From Paludibacteraceae bacterium (GTDB lineage: Bacteria; Bacteroidota; Bacteroidia; Bacteroidales; Paludibacteraceae): DNA of 64,000 nucleotides. The notes beneath the pieces are model-generated. The model ran no database searches. It was not told where the DNA came from and worked only from the letters and a program-made list of their open reading frames with translations. The stretch is taken from NCBI GenBank assembly GCA_017430235.1, contig JAFRNH010000041.1, positions 35,634 through 99,633 of the forward strand, written 5' to 3'. A program made the position numbers and the translations under genes. This document shows positions 7,582-17,363 of this stretch, one piece after another; position 1 is the first letter of the stretch, and every line of letters begins with the position of its first letter.

Positions 7582-9213
7582 TTATTTGTCAACATTGAAA
7601 TAGAATGAGACAGATTCTCCTCTTCCGTTGGCAAGTTTGACGGCATATCCGTTATTCGTTGACATAACAAAGTGAGATATCTCGTTGGATTGGTTGTTTG
7701 CTAATTTGATAAGTTGAGAATATGGAATTACTACACTTGTTCCATTGGCAGAAAAATTCTTCCCGCTTTCCAAACTATGTATGTTTTTCCCATCCCATTG
7801 CACATAGAATCTTTGGTTGTTTTCGTTTCCTGATTTTAGATCGAAATGCAACCAAATTAGCACGTCTTCCACTACGTCTATTTTGAATGAAAGATTTTGG
7901 TTTGCTTGAGGGAATGTATAAGATCCTCCAGCGCTTAATTCGTTTGAATTGTTATAGAAGATCTGATTGTCTGACGATGAGTTATCTTGCATCGTACTTG
8001 CACTCAATGTTCCTTTAATTGTAGCGTGTTCCGAAACACAAGTTATTTTTTGAGGTTTTAATTGCAATTCTCCGAATCTAGACTCGCAGTCACGTAGGTA
8101 GTAGGTTCCTGCGGAAACAGCTTTGAACACGGTGTTGTCCGACATCTTTCTCAGACGATATGAAACCATGGCAGCTGGAGATTCTTTGGAGAAGTTGCCT
8201 CCATTCGTGATAAATTCAAGTACTGCCTGTTGATTGTTGATTGCTTTAGAGGCATCGGAGGCAGAACCACCGATAATGACACCTGAGAATCTTGCCTCAG
8301 AAAGAGTCTTGTTGTTTTTAATATTGGTTGATATGTCTGCAGATACTGCACCAGCTTGGAACGAAGCGTTGAGAGCATCGGATACTTCTTTGGATGATTC
8401 ACTTGATTCGATGCAGATATAAGCCCTTCTTCCGTATGTGACAGATGACACGAAACAAGGAACGGTCGGATTGTCACCCATCATTTTTTTGAATTCAGCC
8501 ATGGTAGTGTTTTCGAACCAAGCGGATGGTGTTACAGGGAAGTCTATGTCAATTGTATAGTACGTTTGCACAAACTTGATAAGAAATCTGGATTGCTTGC
8601 TGTTGTCATTCCAATTGAATTGGTTTGAGATGGATGCTTTTTTCCCAATAGTGGCTGTCGCCCCAATGGCAACTTGTACCTGCTCTTCAGAATGTACCTC
8701 GGTGATTTCCCATGAAAGTTTGGCAACTGTACTTCCTGTTATGTCGGCATTGGCAATGCATTTCTTTATTCCGTCGCGAATTGTGGACAGTGATGGGTTT
8801 TCCACTACTGCTGAGGATGAAGTGGATGTGTTGGCAAAGTCGGTCGAAATGGTGAGCGGTGCTCTTTTGCAACCTAACAATGGCTTATATTCTCCTGTAG
8901 TGATGGAATTTCCGTCTATCAATGCTCCTGGATAGATCACATCGGAAGTGGGATCCAACACGACACTTTCGTCATATTCTTCAGAAACGGTTTTTTCTGT
9001 CACCGTACAGATTTCTGTTTCTGATATTTCGGTCTCTTTCGTTTCGGATGGGGTGGGTGCATCTTGCACAGGTACATTCAAACTTTTGACAAAATCGTCA
9101 ATCTCTGTTGTGTCTGGATTCCCATTCAATGGTTCGTCTTTTTTCTCCTTGCAGGATATGAATGCTATTGTTATTAGTGCAGATAAAAATAAACTGAATA
9201 ATTTAGTCTTCAT
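7582..9213 (-). CDS. Cholesterol-dependent-cytolysin-like (CDC/MACPF superfamily) lipoprotein
   Basis: 543 residues. A lipoprotein signal ends in FISC with the lipidated Cys21, followed by a Thr/Glu-rich linker to about residue 85. Residues 88-370 match the thiol-activated cytolysin core: VIYPGALIDGNS, RAPLTISTDF, FVQTYYTIDIDFP, CFVSSVTYGRRAYICIES, the SGVIIGGSASDA glycine pair, and PAAMVSYRLRKMSDN. The tryptophan-rich undecapeptide that CDCs use for cholesterol recognition is absent; residues 390-543 form a different C-terminal domain. Members are beta-barrel pore formers, and such CDC-like proteins are known from Bacteroidetes. Surface lipidation suggests use against competing bacteria or host cells, which is inference. 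Confidence 0.85.
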   Translation of the reverse strand: MKTKLFSLFLSALITIAFISCKEKKDEPLNGNPDTTEIDDFVKSLNVPVQDAPTPSETKETEISETEICTVTEKTVSEEYDESVVLDPTSDVIYPGALIDGNSITTGEYKPLLGCKRAPLTISTDFANTSTSSSAVVENPSLSTIRDGIKKCIANADITGSTVAKLSWEITEVHSEEQVQVAIGATATIGKKASISNQFNWNDNSKQSRFLIKFVQTYYTIDIDFPVTPSAWFENTTMAEFKKMMGDNPTVPCFVSSVTYGRRAYICIESSESSKEVSDALNASFQAGAVSADISTNIKNNKTLSEARFSGVIIGGSASDASKAINNQQAVLEFITNGGNFSKESPAAMVSYRLRKMSDNTVFKAVSAGTYYLRDCESRFGELQLKPQKITCVSEHATIKGTLSASTMQDNSSSDNQIFYNNSNELSAGGSYTFPQANQNLSFKIDVVEDVLIWLHFDLKSGNENNQRFYVQWDGKNIHSLESGKNFSANGTSVVIPYSQLIKLANNQSNEISHFVMSTNNGYAVKLANGRGESVSFYFNVDK

Positions 9214-9575
9214 GTTTTATTGTTTAAATTGGTTGAAAAATAAAAATGTTTTACATTAGATCTCTCCTTCCCATAGTGAGCAATCTATCCCATAAAGAAG
9301 TATTTGTGTTTCCATATGCATTTAAATTAGATTGTAGAATTTATAAAAATATCAATTGTTTCGTTTGCGGTCATATTGCCACTATTGTGGTTGTTATGGT
9401 AGTTGACACACAAAGCAATGTAACAAATATTATGCCAAAAATTGTTATATCATAAATTTTTGTGATATTTGTGAAGATTTTGTTTAAAAGAGGTTATCTT
9501 TGCAGAATGTGCTGAATGGCATAATTATTGCAATGTATTATGTGTTTGAATTTATTAAATTTAATATATATAAAA
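9214..9575. other. Divergent intergenic region
   Basis: AT-rich region between the CDC-like lipoprotein gene (minus strand) and the BIG2/LRR lipoprotein gene (plus strand). The only recognised element is a -7 box at 9495-9502. No convincing coding capacity is seen. Confidence 0.5.
9495..9502 (+). promoter_or_regulatory. -7 box for the BIG2/LRR lipoprotein gene
   Basis: TATCTTTG matches TAnnTTTG, with a TTTG at 9468-9471 as a possible -33 element. It lies about 74 bp before the chosen start. Confidence 0.55.
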
Positions 9576-10739
9576 ATGAACAAAAAAAGATTGTTAGGAA
9601 TGGCTGCCACTGCTGTGTTGGCATTGCCTATGATTTTGGTTTCTTGTCATAAGGAAGATGACGAAGATCCTGAAGTTTTAGTTTCGAAAGTTGAGTTGAA
9701 CATTCACGAGAAGGATGTTTTTGTGGGCGAAAATTTCACGTTGGAAGCAACGGTTACTCCAAAGAATGCAAAGAACAAGAAACTTACTTGGTCAAGCGGC
9801 GACACGAAGATTGCTACTGTTGATAATGGCGAAGTAAAAACATTGGCTACGGGTACTACTTACATCTATGTAAAGTCTGCAAATGGATTGAAAGACTCTT
9901 GTAAGGTAATTGCTCATGGCAATATCGAATTTACAGATGCTAAATTGCTTGCTGCTCTTGTCGCTGATAATAGTATCAACACTGATGGTGATGATGGGAT
10001 TTCTCGTGCAGAGGCTGCTGCAGCTGAAAAAATGAAGATAAGCGACAATGAAATCACTTCTCTTGATGGTATTGAGTTCTTTACAGGATTGAAAGAGTTG
10101 GATTGTAGTGAAAATGAGTTGACTTCAATTGACTTGTCTAAATTAACTAAGCTGACTAACTTGAATTGTAGAAATAATAAGTTAACCTCTCTCAATATTG
10201 AGAATAATACTGCATTAACTTATTTGAATAGTAGTAAAAATAAGATTGACACATTGGATATCAGAAAAAATTCTTCATTGGAAACAATCCTTTGTGGTAA
10301 CCAAGACACAACTCTTAAGTTATTCCTTACTATTGATCAATATAACGGTGTATGGAACGAAAAGAAGGGTAATTCAAGCAATAGCGGAATCGACTTGGTA
10401 ATGAACATTTTTGAAGATGTTGTTTTCCACTCTTCTGCTTTTGATAATGACCTAAAGAATGGTGAGTCTGCTTCTATTAGTGTGGATGAAAGTTCGTTCT
10501 CTTTCCGTTTGTATAAAAAGAATACAGATTTGTCTTTTGTTGAGTCTTCTTTATTGAATCAATTGAAATGGGAAAGTTCTGATAAAACGGTTGCGACAAT
10601 TAAACCAACTGTCGCTGAGAGTGACAATTCACATTATGTAAAAGTAAATGTTTCTTTGGAGTCTAAAGGTGAAACAGAGATTTCTGCTACAGATGGACAA
10701 GGAAACAAGATCGCATTTAAGTTGAAGGTTACAGAGTAA
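9576..10739 (+). CDS. Surface lipoprotein with BIG2 and leucine-rich repeats
   Basis: 387 residues from the Met starting MNKKRLLGMAATAVLALPMILVSC, a lipoprotein signal with lipobox LVSC; the longer upstream start is rejected. Residues about 35-115 form a BIG2 immunoglobulin-like domain (VTPKNAKNKKLTWSSGDTKIATVDNG). Leucine-rich repeats of the internalin-like type follow (LDGIEFFTGLKELDCSENELTSIDL, then LTNLNCRNNKLTSLNI). A second BIG-like segment closes the protein (LKWESSDKTVATIKP). It has no enzymatic motif and is likely an adhesion or binding protein. It is divergent from the CDC-like gene and could be its partner, but nothing proves that. Confidence 0.8.
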   Translation: MNKKRLLGMAATAVLALPMILVSCHKEDDEDPEVLVSKVELNIHEKDVFVGENFTLEATVTPKNAKNKKLTWSSGDTKIATVDNGEVKTLATGTTYIYVKSANGLKDSCKVIAHGNIEFTDAKLLAALVADNSINTDGDDGISRAEAAAAEKMKISDNEITSLDGIEFFTGLKELDCSENELTSIDLSKLTKLTNLNCRNNKLTSLNIENNTALTYLNSSKNKIDTLDIRKNSSLETILCGNQDTTLKLFLTIDQYNGVWNEKKGNSSNSGIDLVMNIFEDVVFHSSAFDNDLKNGESASISVDESSFSFRLYKKNTDLSFVESSLLNQLKWESSDKTVATIKPTVAESDNSHYVKVNVSLESKGETEISATDGQGNKIAFKLKVTE

Positions 10740-10756
10740 TAGATCATACTTCTATG

Positions 10757-10789
10757 AAAAAGGCCGTCTCGTATGAGATGGCCTTTTTT
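10757..10789. terminator. Bidirectional terminator
   Basis: AGGCCGTCTC (10761-10770) pairs with GAGATGGCCT (10775-10784) with one G-U pair, flanked by an A-run before and a T-run after. It ends the lipoprotein transcript and, read on the other strand, the Rrf2 operon. Confidence 0.85.
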
Positions 10790-10832
10790 GTGCTTATAAC
10801 GTATGTAGGGAAACGTTTTAGAAACGCATTGT

Positions 10833-11258
10833 TTAGATCCACATGCCTTCTTCTGAGTTTTGCAGGTCGGCTATTGTGATACTATCGAGATAGTTTGTGA
10901 TGATTTTTTCTAGGTTTCTCCACATGGGTAATGTGCGACAGGTCTCCTTTTGTGGACACTCTGGTCCTTCGCAATCAAGACAACTGACAGGCGCCAATGA
11001 CAGCTCTGTCAGACGAAGAATCTCACCTGCTGTGTATTCTTCAGGTTTGCGAGTCAGTTTATATCCGCCACCTTTCCCTTGTGTCCCTTCGACAAGTTTG
11101 TGTTTTACAAAGAGAGACATGATATTCTCTAGGTATTTAAGAGAAATTTTTTGTCTTTCCGAGATGTCTTTTAATCTGACGTTTTTAAAGGTGGAATACT
11201 GATCTGCGAGGTCGATGAAAACCCTCAGTGCATATCTCCCGCGTGTTGATATCATCAT
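10833..11258 (-). CDS. Rrf2-family transcriptional regulator, likely sulfur regulator
   Basis: 141 residues. The N-terminus MMISTRGRYALRVFIDLA, the winged helix with KDISERQKISLKYLENIMSLF, and KGGGYKLTR are the Rrf2 signature (IscR, CymR, NsrR relatives). Cys93, Cys96, Cys101 and Cys107 form a Cx2Cx4Cx5C cluster in the position where IscR-type proteins bind an Fe-S cluster, so it may sense iron-sulfur status or thiols. It is the last gene of a probable metY-cysK-rrf2 unit and stands at the edge of the sulfur island. I infer that it binds the 21-bp inverted repeats in the island and represses in cis, as CymR does for cysteine metabolism genes. Confidence 0.88.
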   Translation of the reverse strand: MMISTRGRYALRVFIDLADQYSTFKNVRLKDISERQKISLKYLENIMSLFVKHKLVEGTQGKGGGYKLTRKPEEYTAGEILRLTELSLAPVSCLDCEGPECPQKETCRTLPMWRNLEKIITNYLDSITIADLQNSEEGMWI

Positions 11259-11279
11259 GGCTGTCTCATTTTATAGATA

Positions 11280-11316
11280 CACCCCAAGGAACTTTTGGAA
11301 ACAGTTCCTTGGGGTG
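11280..11316. other. Long perfect hairpin between cysK and rrf2
   Basis: CACCCCAAGGAAC (11280-11292) pairs exactly with GTTCCTTGGGGTG (11304-11316). No U-run follows on either strand, so it is more likely an mRNA-processing or stabilising hairpin, or an attenuator that lowers regulator expression, than a standard terminator. Confidence 0.6.
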
Positions 11317-11351
11317 AGTTGTGAATTGAAATAATTATTTGCTGTCATGCT

Positions 11352-12284
11352 TTAGTTTGCGAAAAGAGGAGTACTCATATACCGATCACCTGTATCGGGT
11401 AAGAGAACCACAATGTTTTTACCAATGTTCTCATTTCTCTTTGCCAACTCTATGGCCGCCCATGTGGCTGCTCCAGAGGAGATGCCTACAAGGATTCCTT
11501 CCTTCTTCCCGATGAGCCTTCCTGTTTCAAATGCGTCTTCATTTTTCACTGTGATGATCTCATCGTAAATGCTTGTATCCAATGTGTCTGGCACAAACCC
11601 GGCGCCGATGCCTTGTATCTTGTGCGGACCGCTGATTCCTGTGGATAAAACGGCAGAAGTGGCAGGTTCCACGGCTACTATTTTTACATTTGGGTTCTTA
11701 CTCTTAAGAAATTTCCCTACCCCTGAAATGGTGCCTCCTGTCCCTACACCGGCAACGAAGATATCCACTTCCCCATCTGTGTCTTCATATATTTCTGGGC
11801 CTGTTGTCTCGAAATGGGTTCGAGGATTTGCTGGATTGACGAACTGACCAGGTATGAAACTGTTGGGTATCTCTTCCGCCAGTTCGTTTGCTTTGGCAAT
11901 TGCTCCCTTCATTCCTTTGGCACCTTCTGTCAGTACGAGTTCAGCACCATAGGCTTTCATAAGCATACGTCTCTCTACACTCATCGTTTCGGGCATCACA
12001 ATGATGATTTTATACCCTCTTGCGGTAGCGACACTAGCTAACCCGATTCCTGTGTTTCCAGATGTGGGCTCGATGATGGTGGCTCCTTTCTTTAGTTTGC
12101 CAGAGTATTCCGCATCGTCAAGCATAGCTTTGGCGATGCGGTCTTTGACACTCCCGGCTGGATTAAAATATTCTACTTTGGCAACCAACCTTGCTCCTAG
12201 ATTGAACTCCTCTTCTATGTGAGACAACTCAAGAAGGGGAGTATGTCCAATCAGCATGTCGGCCGTTTTATAAATTCTTGACAT
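11352..12284 (-). CDS. cysK: Cysteine synthase (O-acetylserine sulfhydrylase), copy 1
   Basis: 310 residues, normal CysK length. PLP-binding Lys47 lies in NPAGSVKDR, the substrate loop is [10 protein letters not shown], the phosphate-binding loop is [10 protein letters not shown], and the C-terminal VGISSGAA is intact. It condenses O-acetylserine with sulfide to make cysteine in the cytoplasm. It follows metY by 61 bp on the same strand and precedes the Rrf2 regulator, so all three are probably transcribed from the operator-bearing promoter upstream of metY. It is very similar to copy 2 at 14182. Confidence 0.93.
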   Translation of the reverse strand: MSRIYKTADMLIGHTPLLELSHIEEEFNLGARLVAKVEYFNPAGSVKDRIAKAMLDDAEYSGKLKKGATIIEPTSGNTGIGLASVATARGYKIIIVMPETMSVERRMLMKAYGAELVLTEGAKGMKGAIAKANELAEEIPNSFIPGQFVNPANPRTHFETTGPEIYEDTDGEVDIFVAGVGTGGTISGVGKFLKSKNPNVKIVAVEPATSAVLSTGISGPHKIQGIGAGFVPDTLDTSIYDEIITVKNEDAFETGRLIGKKEGILVGISSGAATWAAIELAKRNENIGKNIVVLLPDTGDRYMSTPLFAN

Positions 12285-12345
12285 AAAAATAGATTCTTTT
12301 TTGTGCCGTAATTTATGATTTTTTTCTTTTAAAACATAATTTTTT

Positions 12346-13638
12346 TTAGTGTTTTATACTATCAAAACCGTGCTGCAAATCTGCGATAATGTCATCGATA
12401 TGCTCTGTACCGATAGACAAACGAACTGTAGTCGGTTTGATACCAACACTCAACAACTCTTCTTCTGACAATTGTGAGTGTGTCGTACTGGCTGGATGGA
12501 TAACCAATGACTTAACATCGGCTACATTGGCAAGTAAGGAGAAGAGTTCAAGACTTTCAGTAAACTTCTTGGCATCTTCAGCAGTACCTTTTACTTCGAA
12601 TGTAAAGATGGAACCAGCTCCCTTAGGGAAATATTTGTTGTATAATTCTTTTGCTCTTCCTTGCTCTAAGGATGGATGGTTTACTTTCGCTACTTGAGGG
12701 TGGTTCTTTAAGAAATCTACTACCTTCAATGCGTTTTCAACATGGCGTTCAACTCTCAAAGATAGAGTCTCTAATCCTTGAATCAACAAGAATGAGTTGA
12801 ATGGAGATATAGTAGCTCCTTGATCTCTCATGAGTGTTGTACGAGCCTTGATGATGTATGCCAAGTTGCCAACAGCTTGTGTGAACACAACACCATGGTA
12901 AGATGGATTTGGCTTGGACAATCCTGGGAACTTGTCGTTCTGTGCCCAGTCGAATTTTCCTGCATCGATGATGACGCCGCCCATTACACTACCATGACCA
13001 CCGATGAACTTCGTAGCAGAGTGAACAACGATGTCAACACCATATTCGATCGGACGAAGTAGGTATGGAGTGGCAAATGTACTATCTACAATGAATGGAA
13101 TGCCATGTTTGTGAGCAATATTGGCAATGGCTGCCAGGTCTATCACCTCTGAATTTGGGTTTCCTAAAGTCTCTGCATAAAGCAATTTCGTATTCTCTTT
13201 TATAGCTTTTTCAAAGTTCTCTGGGTTTGTCGGATCGACAAATGTTGTTGTTAATCCTTGCTCTTTTAATGTGTGAGATAGCAAGTTGAATGTTCCACCA
13301 TAAAGATTTGAAGCAGAAACGATGTGGTCTCCTGTTGTTGCAATGTTTTGAATTGCGTATGTGATGGCTGAAGATCCACTGGCTGTTGCCAATGCTGCGG
13401 CACCACCTTCCAATGCTGCAATTCTTTTTTCGAAGATGTCAGATGTTGGATTCATTAATCGAGTGTAGATGTTTCCTCCCTCTGTTAATCCAAATCTACC
13501 TGATGCTTGATTTGCATCTTTAAACACATAGGATGTAGTGGCGTAGATAGGTACTGCTCTTGCATCTGTTGCACTGTCTGGTTGTTCTTGTCCGACGTGT
13601 ACTTGTAAAGTTTCAAATTTGTAATTCTTGTTTGACAT
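12346..13638 (-). CDS. metY: O-acetylhomoserine sulfhydrylase
   Basis: 430 residues from [17 protein letters not shown]. The start is fixed by a strong Shine-Dalgarno (AAGGAGG at 13643-13649 on this strand) and the correct family N-terminus. PLP lysine is Lys210 in [10 protein letters not shown]; the long insertion after it ([20 protein letters not shown]) is typical of MetY rather than MetB/MetC. The enzyme makes homocysteine from O-acetylhomoserine and sulfide, or methionine directly when the thiol is methanethiol. The second reaction would consume the product expected from the nearby nitrogenase-like system. Transcription should start near 13686 behind the operator at 13718-13738. Confidence 0.94.
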   Translation of the reverse strand: MSNKNYKFETLQVHVGQEQPDSATDARAVPIYATTSYVFKDANQASGRFGLTEGGNIYTRLMNPTSDIFEKRIAALEGGAAALATASGSSAITYAIQNIATTGDHIVSASNLYGGTFNLLSHTLKEQGLTTTFVDPTNPENFEKAIKENTKLLYAETLGNPNSEVIDLAAIANIAHKHGIPFIVDSTFATPYLLRPIEYGVDIVVHSATKFIGGHGSVMGGVIIDAGKFDWAQNDKFPGLSKPNPSYHGVVFTQAVGNLAYIIKARTTLMRDQGATISPFNSFLLIQGLETLSLRVERHVENALKVVDFLKNHPQVAKVNHPSLEQGRAKELYNKYFPKGAGSIFTFEVKGTAEDAKKFTESLELFSLLANVADVKSLVIHPASTTHSQLSEEELLSVGIKPTTVRLSIGTEHIDDIIADLQHGFDSIKH

Positions 13639-13692
13639 ATCGACCTCCTTTTTTATTGTTATTTTTATTTCCTTTGTTTCATTTCGATGTTG

Positions 13693-13700
13693 CAAATATA
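13693..13700 (-). promoter_or_regulatory. -7 box of the metY promoter
   Basis: TATATTTG on the minus strand, 38 bp downstream (in transcription direction) of the far edge of the operator at 13718-13738. Confidence 0.7.
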
Positions 13701-13717
13701 CAAACAATAAATATATA

Positions 13718-13738
13718 AACCTACTATATTGGTGGGTA
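13718..13738 (-). promoter_or_regulatory. Putative Rrf2 operator, site A (metY)
   Basis: Read on the minus strand it is TACCCAC-N7-GTAGGTT, a near-palindrome overlapping the -33 region of the metY promoter. The same pattern recurs at 14102, 28795, 28874 and 32058. Binding by the local Rrf2 protein is inference. Confidence 0.65.
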
Positions 13739-14101
13739 ATTTAAATAAAAATTTAAAATTTGTTTTTATTCTGTTGGTAATCAATAATTTAAAAATACTG
13801 TAAAATCGACTATTTAAGAGTGTTTTAGTTTAAAATTTCTTCTTTTGGAGTAAAAATACCTTTTGTTGGATAGTATTTAAGGGTTGTTTTTGTGAATTTT
13901 TGTCGTCAAAATGATGTGCGAAACGATATTCGTGCCATTTTTGCACTAAAATCCCCTTTAATTTAATAAGGTATATATGTTTTTTGATTAAAATATGGGG
14001 CGGTTTCTTGTTATAACCCCCTAATAACATACTAAATTAGAATGATTTTAAAATATTAACACTCAGATACATATAAAAATATTTTACGAATTTGAATAAA
14101 A

Positions 14102-14122
14102 AACATACCAAATTAGTAGGTT
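14102..14122 (+). promoter_or_regulatory. Putative Rrf2 operator, site B (cysK copy 2 / nitrogenase-like genes)
   Basis: AACATAC-N7-GTAGGTT, ending 17 bp before the -7 box at 14140-14147. It would control the cysK copy 2 - nifB-like - nifH-like - first DK cluster. Confidence 0.68.
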
Positions 14123-14139
14123 AATAAAAAAATGTGTTT

Positions 14140-14147
14140 TATATTTG
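14140..14147 (+). promoter_or_regulatory. -7 box of the cysK copy 2 promoter
   Basis: TATATTTG followed by CATCG, the same context as the promoter at 28910. A GGGAGG Shine-Dalgarno precedes the cysK ATG. Confidence 0.72.
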
Positions 14148-14181
14148 CATCGTTAAATAAAATTAATGGGAGGATAAAATT

Positions 14182-15120
14182 ATGGCAAAGATTATTGAAA
14201 GCTCATTAGAGTTGGTTGGTAATACACCACTTTTAAAACTCAACAATTATTCTAAAAAAACAGGAGTGTCAAATGCAACAATTTTGGCAAAGTTGGAATA
14301 CCTGAATCCTGCTGGTTCGGTAAAAGACCGTATCGCACTTGCGATGATTGAAGATGCTGAAAAGAAAGGTATTTTGAAACCGGGTGCTACGATTATTGAA
14401 CCTACTTCTGGTAATACTGGTATCGGTTTGGCTGCTGTTGCTGCTGCTAAAGGTTACAAGGCTATTTTGACCTTGCCCGACACCATGAGTGTAGAACGTA
14501 GAAATCTCTTGAAGGCTTACGGTGCTGAAATCGTATTGACTGAGGGTGCAAAGGGAATGAAGGGAGCCATCGCCAAAGCAGATGAACTCAATAAGGAGAT
14601 CAAGGGCTCTGTTATTTTGGGTCAGTTTGTGAACCCAGCCAACCCTAAAGTTCACCGTGAAACGACAGGTCCTGAGATCTGGGATCAAACAGATGGTAAG
14701 GTAGATATCTTCGTAGCAGGTGTTGGTACCGGTGGTACATTGACAGGTGTTGGAGAGTTTCTGAAGTCTAAAAATCCTAATGTGAAGATTGTGGCTGTAG
14801 AGCCTGCTACTTCACCGGTGTTGTCAAAGGGTACTGCGGGAGCGCATAAGATTCAAGGTATCGGTGCAGGATTCGTGCCTGATACATTAAATACTAAAAT
14901 CTACGACGAAGTGATCGCTATTGAGAATGAAGATGCCTTTACAGAGGGAAGGAATTTTGCAGTAAGCGAAGGTGTCTTGGTAGGTATTTCTTCTGGTGCA
15001 GCGTTGAAAGCTGCTTCAATATTGGCTAATCGTCCGGAGAACAAAGGAAAGAATATTGTGGTTCTTTTGCCAGATTCAGGTGACAGATACTTGTCAACTG
15101 CTTTGTTCTCAAATAATTAA
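14182..15120 (+). CDS. cysK: Cysteine synthase, copy 2, leading the nitrogenase-like cluster
   Basis: 312 residues with all CysK hallmarks: PLP Lys48 in [29 protein letters not shown] and VGISSGAAL. It makes cysteine from O-acetylserine and sulfide. The ATG is preceded by GGGAGG, a stronger Shine-Dalgarno than usual in this phylum. As the first gene behind operator B, it links sulfide capture to expression of the downstream NifB/NifH/NifDK-like proteins. It also supplies cysteine for Fe-S cluster assembly. Confidence 0.93.
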   Translation: MAKIIESSLELVGNTPLLKLNNYSKKTGVSNATILAKLEYLNPAGSVKDRIALAMIEDAEKKGILKPGATIIEPTSGNTGIGLAAVAAAKGYKAILTLPDTMSVERRNLLKAYGAEIVLTEGAKGMKGAIAKADELNKEIKGSVILGQFVNPANPKVHRETTGPEIWDQTDGKVDIFVAGVGTGGTLTGVGEFLKSKNPNVKIVAVEPATSPVLSKGTAGAHKIQGIGAGFVPDTLNTKIYDEVIAIENEDAFTEGRNFAVSEGVLVGISSGAALKAASILANRPENKGKNIVVLLPDSGDRYLSTALFSNN

Positions 15121-15152
15121 TAGTTAACATTTGGACATATCTTCCGTGATGA

Positions 15153-15174
15153 CCGAAGGCGAAAAAGCCTTCGG
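15153..15174 (+). other. Intercistronic hairpin after cysK copy 2
   Basis: CCGAAGGC (15153-15160) and GCCTTCGG (15167-15174) form a perfect 8-bp stem with a 6-nt loop, followed by GAAGGGGG rather than T. It probably tunes or processes the mRNA and is not a full terminator. Confidence 0.5.
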
Positions 15175-15207
15175 GAAGGGGGATACATTTTCAAAAAAAG
15201 AGTTTTT

Positions 15208-16080
15208 ATGACTGAAAATCAAGAGAAATTACGAAATAATCATCCGTGCTTTGCCAATAAACCTGGTAATCTCGGAAGAATACACCTACCAGTCAGCCCT
15301 GCGTGCAACCTTGGTTGCCGCTTCTGCAGTCGCGTGCTCAACGACACGGAGCATCGTCCGGGTGTGACGGCAAAGGTGATTACGCCAGAGGAAAGTGTAG
15401 CCATTCTGAAAAAAGCGTTGAAGATATGTCCAGACATCAAAGTAGCTGGCATCGCAGGACCTGGAGACACATTAGCGACCGATACAGCTTTGGAAACATT
15501 CCGTCTCGTGGGTAAAGAGTTCCCTCAATTGCTCAAATGTATGAGTACCAACGGATTGCTACTCGACGAGAAGGCGGACAAAGTAATCGAGGCAAAGATT
15601 GATTCACTGACGGTCACTGTCAATGCGATCGATCCTGAAATAGAAGCTAAACTAAATAAGTTTATTATCTATCATGGTAAGAAATACGATGCGTTGGAAG
15701 GTGCCAAGATATTAATCGAAAATCAATTGAATGGTATTCGAAAAGTGGCAGAGAGTGGTATCACCGTAAAGGTTAATACAGTATTGGTACCAAGAATCAA
15801 TGGTAGTCACATCGAGACGATAGCGAAGACGGTTTCTTCGTTGGGAGCCTCCATCTATAACATCATTCCGCTGATTCCGACGTATGAACTCAAAGACGAG
15901 AAAGCTCCTTTCTGTTTCCAAATCGAAGAGGCAAGAAAGAGTGCAGAGAAGTACATCGATGTGTTCCGTCATTGCAACCGCTGTCGAGCTGATGCGGTGG
16001 GAGTGCCAGGCGTAAGTGAGTTCTCTAAAGAGGTTTATTCAGACGATTTTGTATTATCAGATACTTTCTCACATGGATGA
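15208..16080 (+). CDS. NifB-like radical SAM cofactor enzyme (no NifX domain)
   Basis: 290 residues. The radical SAM motif is Cys33-x3-Cys37-x2-Cys40 in PACNLGCRFCSR. The NifB-specific HPCF motif (Cys14) and the C-terminal CNRCRADAVG (Cys256, Cys259) are the residues that hold the two substrate [4Fe-4S] clusters. NifB fuses these with a SAM-derived carbide into the 8Fe-9S-C precursor of nitrogenase cofactors. All ligands are present, so this is a complete minimal NifB, as in MarB. The NifX-like domain found fused in many NifBs is encoded separately in the next gene, which overlaps by 8 bp. Expected role: make the cofactor for the DK-like enzyme(s) nearby. Confidence 0.92.
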   Translation: MTENQEKLRNNHPCFANKPGNLGRIHLPVSPACNLGCRFCSRVLNDTEHRPGVTAKVITPEESVAILKKALKICPDIKVAGIAGPGDTLATDTALETFRLVGKEFPQLLKCMSTNGLLLDEKADKVIEAKIDSLTVTVNAIDPEIEAKLNKFIIYHGKKYDALEGAKILIENQLNGIRKVAESGITVKVNTVLVPRINGSHIETIAKTVSSLGASIYNIIPLIPTYELKDEKAPFCFQIEEARKSAEKYIDVFRHCNRCRADAVGVPGVSEFSKEVYSDDFVLSDTFSHG

Positions 16081-16438
16081 TAAACAGAAATACAATGCTT
16101 TTCGAGTAGCGGCAGCTTCAACGGATGGATACACGGTCGATACTCATTTCGGTAGAGCTACGGATTTTTACATCTACCAGTTCTTCGATGGAGAGTGGAT
16201 CTATGTTGAGAAACGTACAACGCCACCAGTGTGTCAAAATGGTGGACATTCCCGAGAAGACATGGAGAAGAGAGTGGAACTCTTTTCTGATTGTCAATAC
16301 ATCACAGCTTCACGCATCGGAACGGGTGCAAGTGCACTGCTGACGCAAAAAGGAATCATCGCGATGGCATTGCCGGGCGACTTGATTGAAGCTTTAAACA
16401 AAATTTATACTTATAACGAGATTCAAAATTTATTTTAA
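16073..16438 (+). CDS. NifX-like cofactor-binding protein 1
   Basis: 121 residues from an ATG overlapping the nifB-like stop by 8 bp; the longer frame is rejected. The motif ASTDGYTVDTHFGRATDFYIY matches the dinitrogenase Fe-Mo cofactor biosynthesis domain (NifX/NafY/NifB C-terminus). The fold carries cofactor precursors such as NifB-co between proteins. Cys54 and Cys74 are the only cysteines. Its position suggests that it receives the product of the NifB-like enzyme. Confidence 0.87.
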   Translation: MDDKQKYNAFRVAAASTDGYTVDTHFGRATDFYIYQFFDGEWIYVEKRTTPPVCQNGGHSREDMEKRVELFSDCQYITASRIGTGASALLTQKGIIAMALPGDLIEALNKIYTYNEIQNLF

Positions 16439-17332
<894 letters not shown>

Positions 17333-17363
17333 TTGAGAACTAAAAGGTTAAGAGTTTAGAGTT

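Larger units (their letters stand above)
13639..14181. other. Divergent regulatory region between metY and cysK copy 2
   Basis: A 540-bp AT-rich region with two oppositely oriented promoters, each with a -7 box and a 21-bp operator. The middle (about 13740-14100) contains no convincing gene; a 66-codon open frame there is low-complexity. Confidence 0.7.

Noticed and set aside
13830-14030. 66-codon minus-strand ORF between metY and cysK copy 2
   Set aside because: AT-rich low complexity inside a divergent promoter region, with no plausible start signal.
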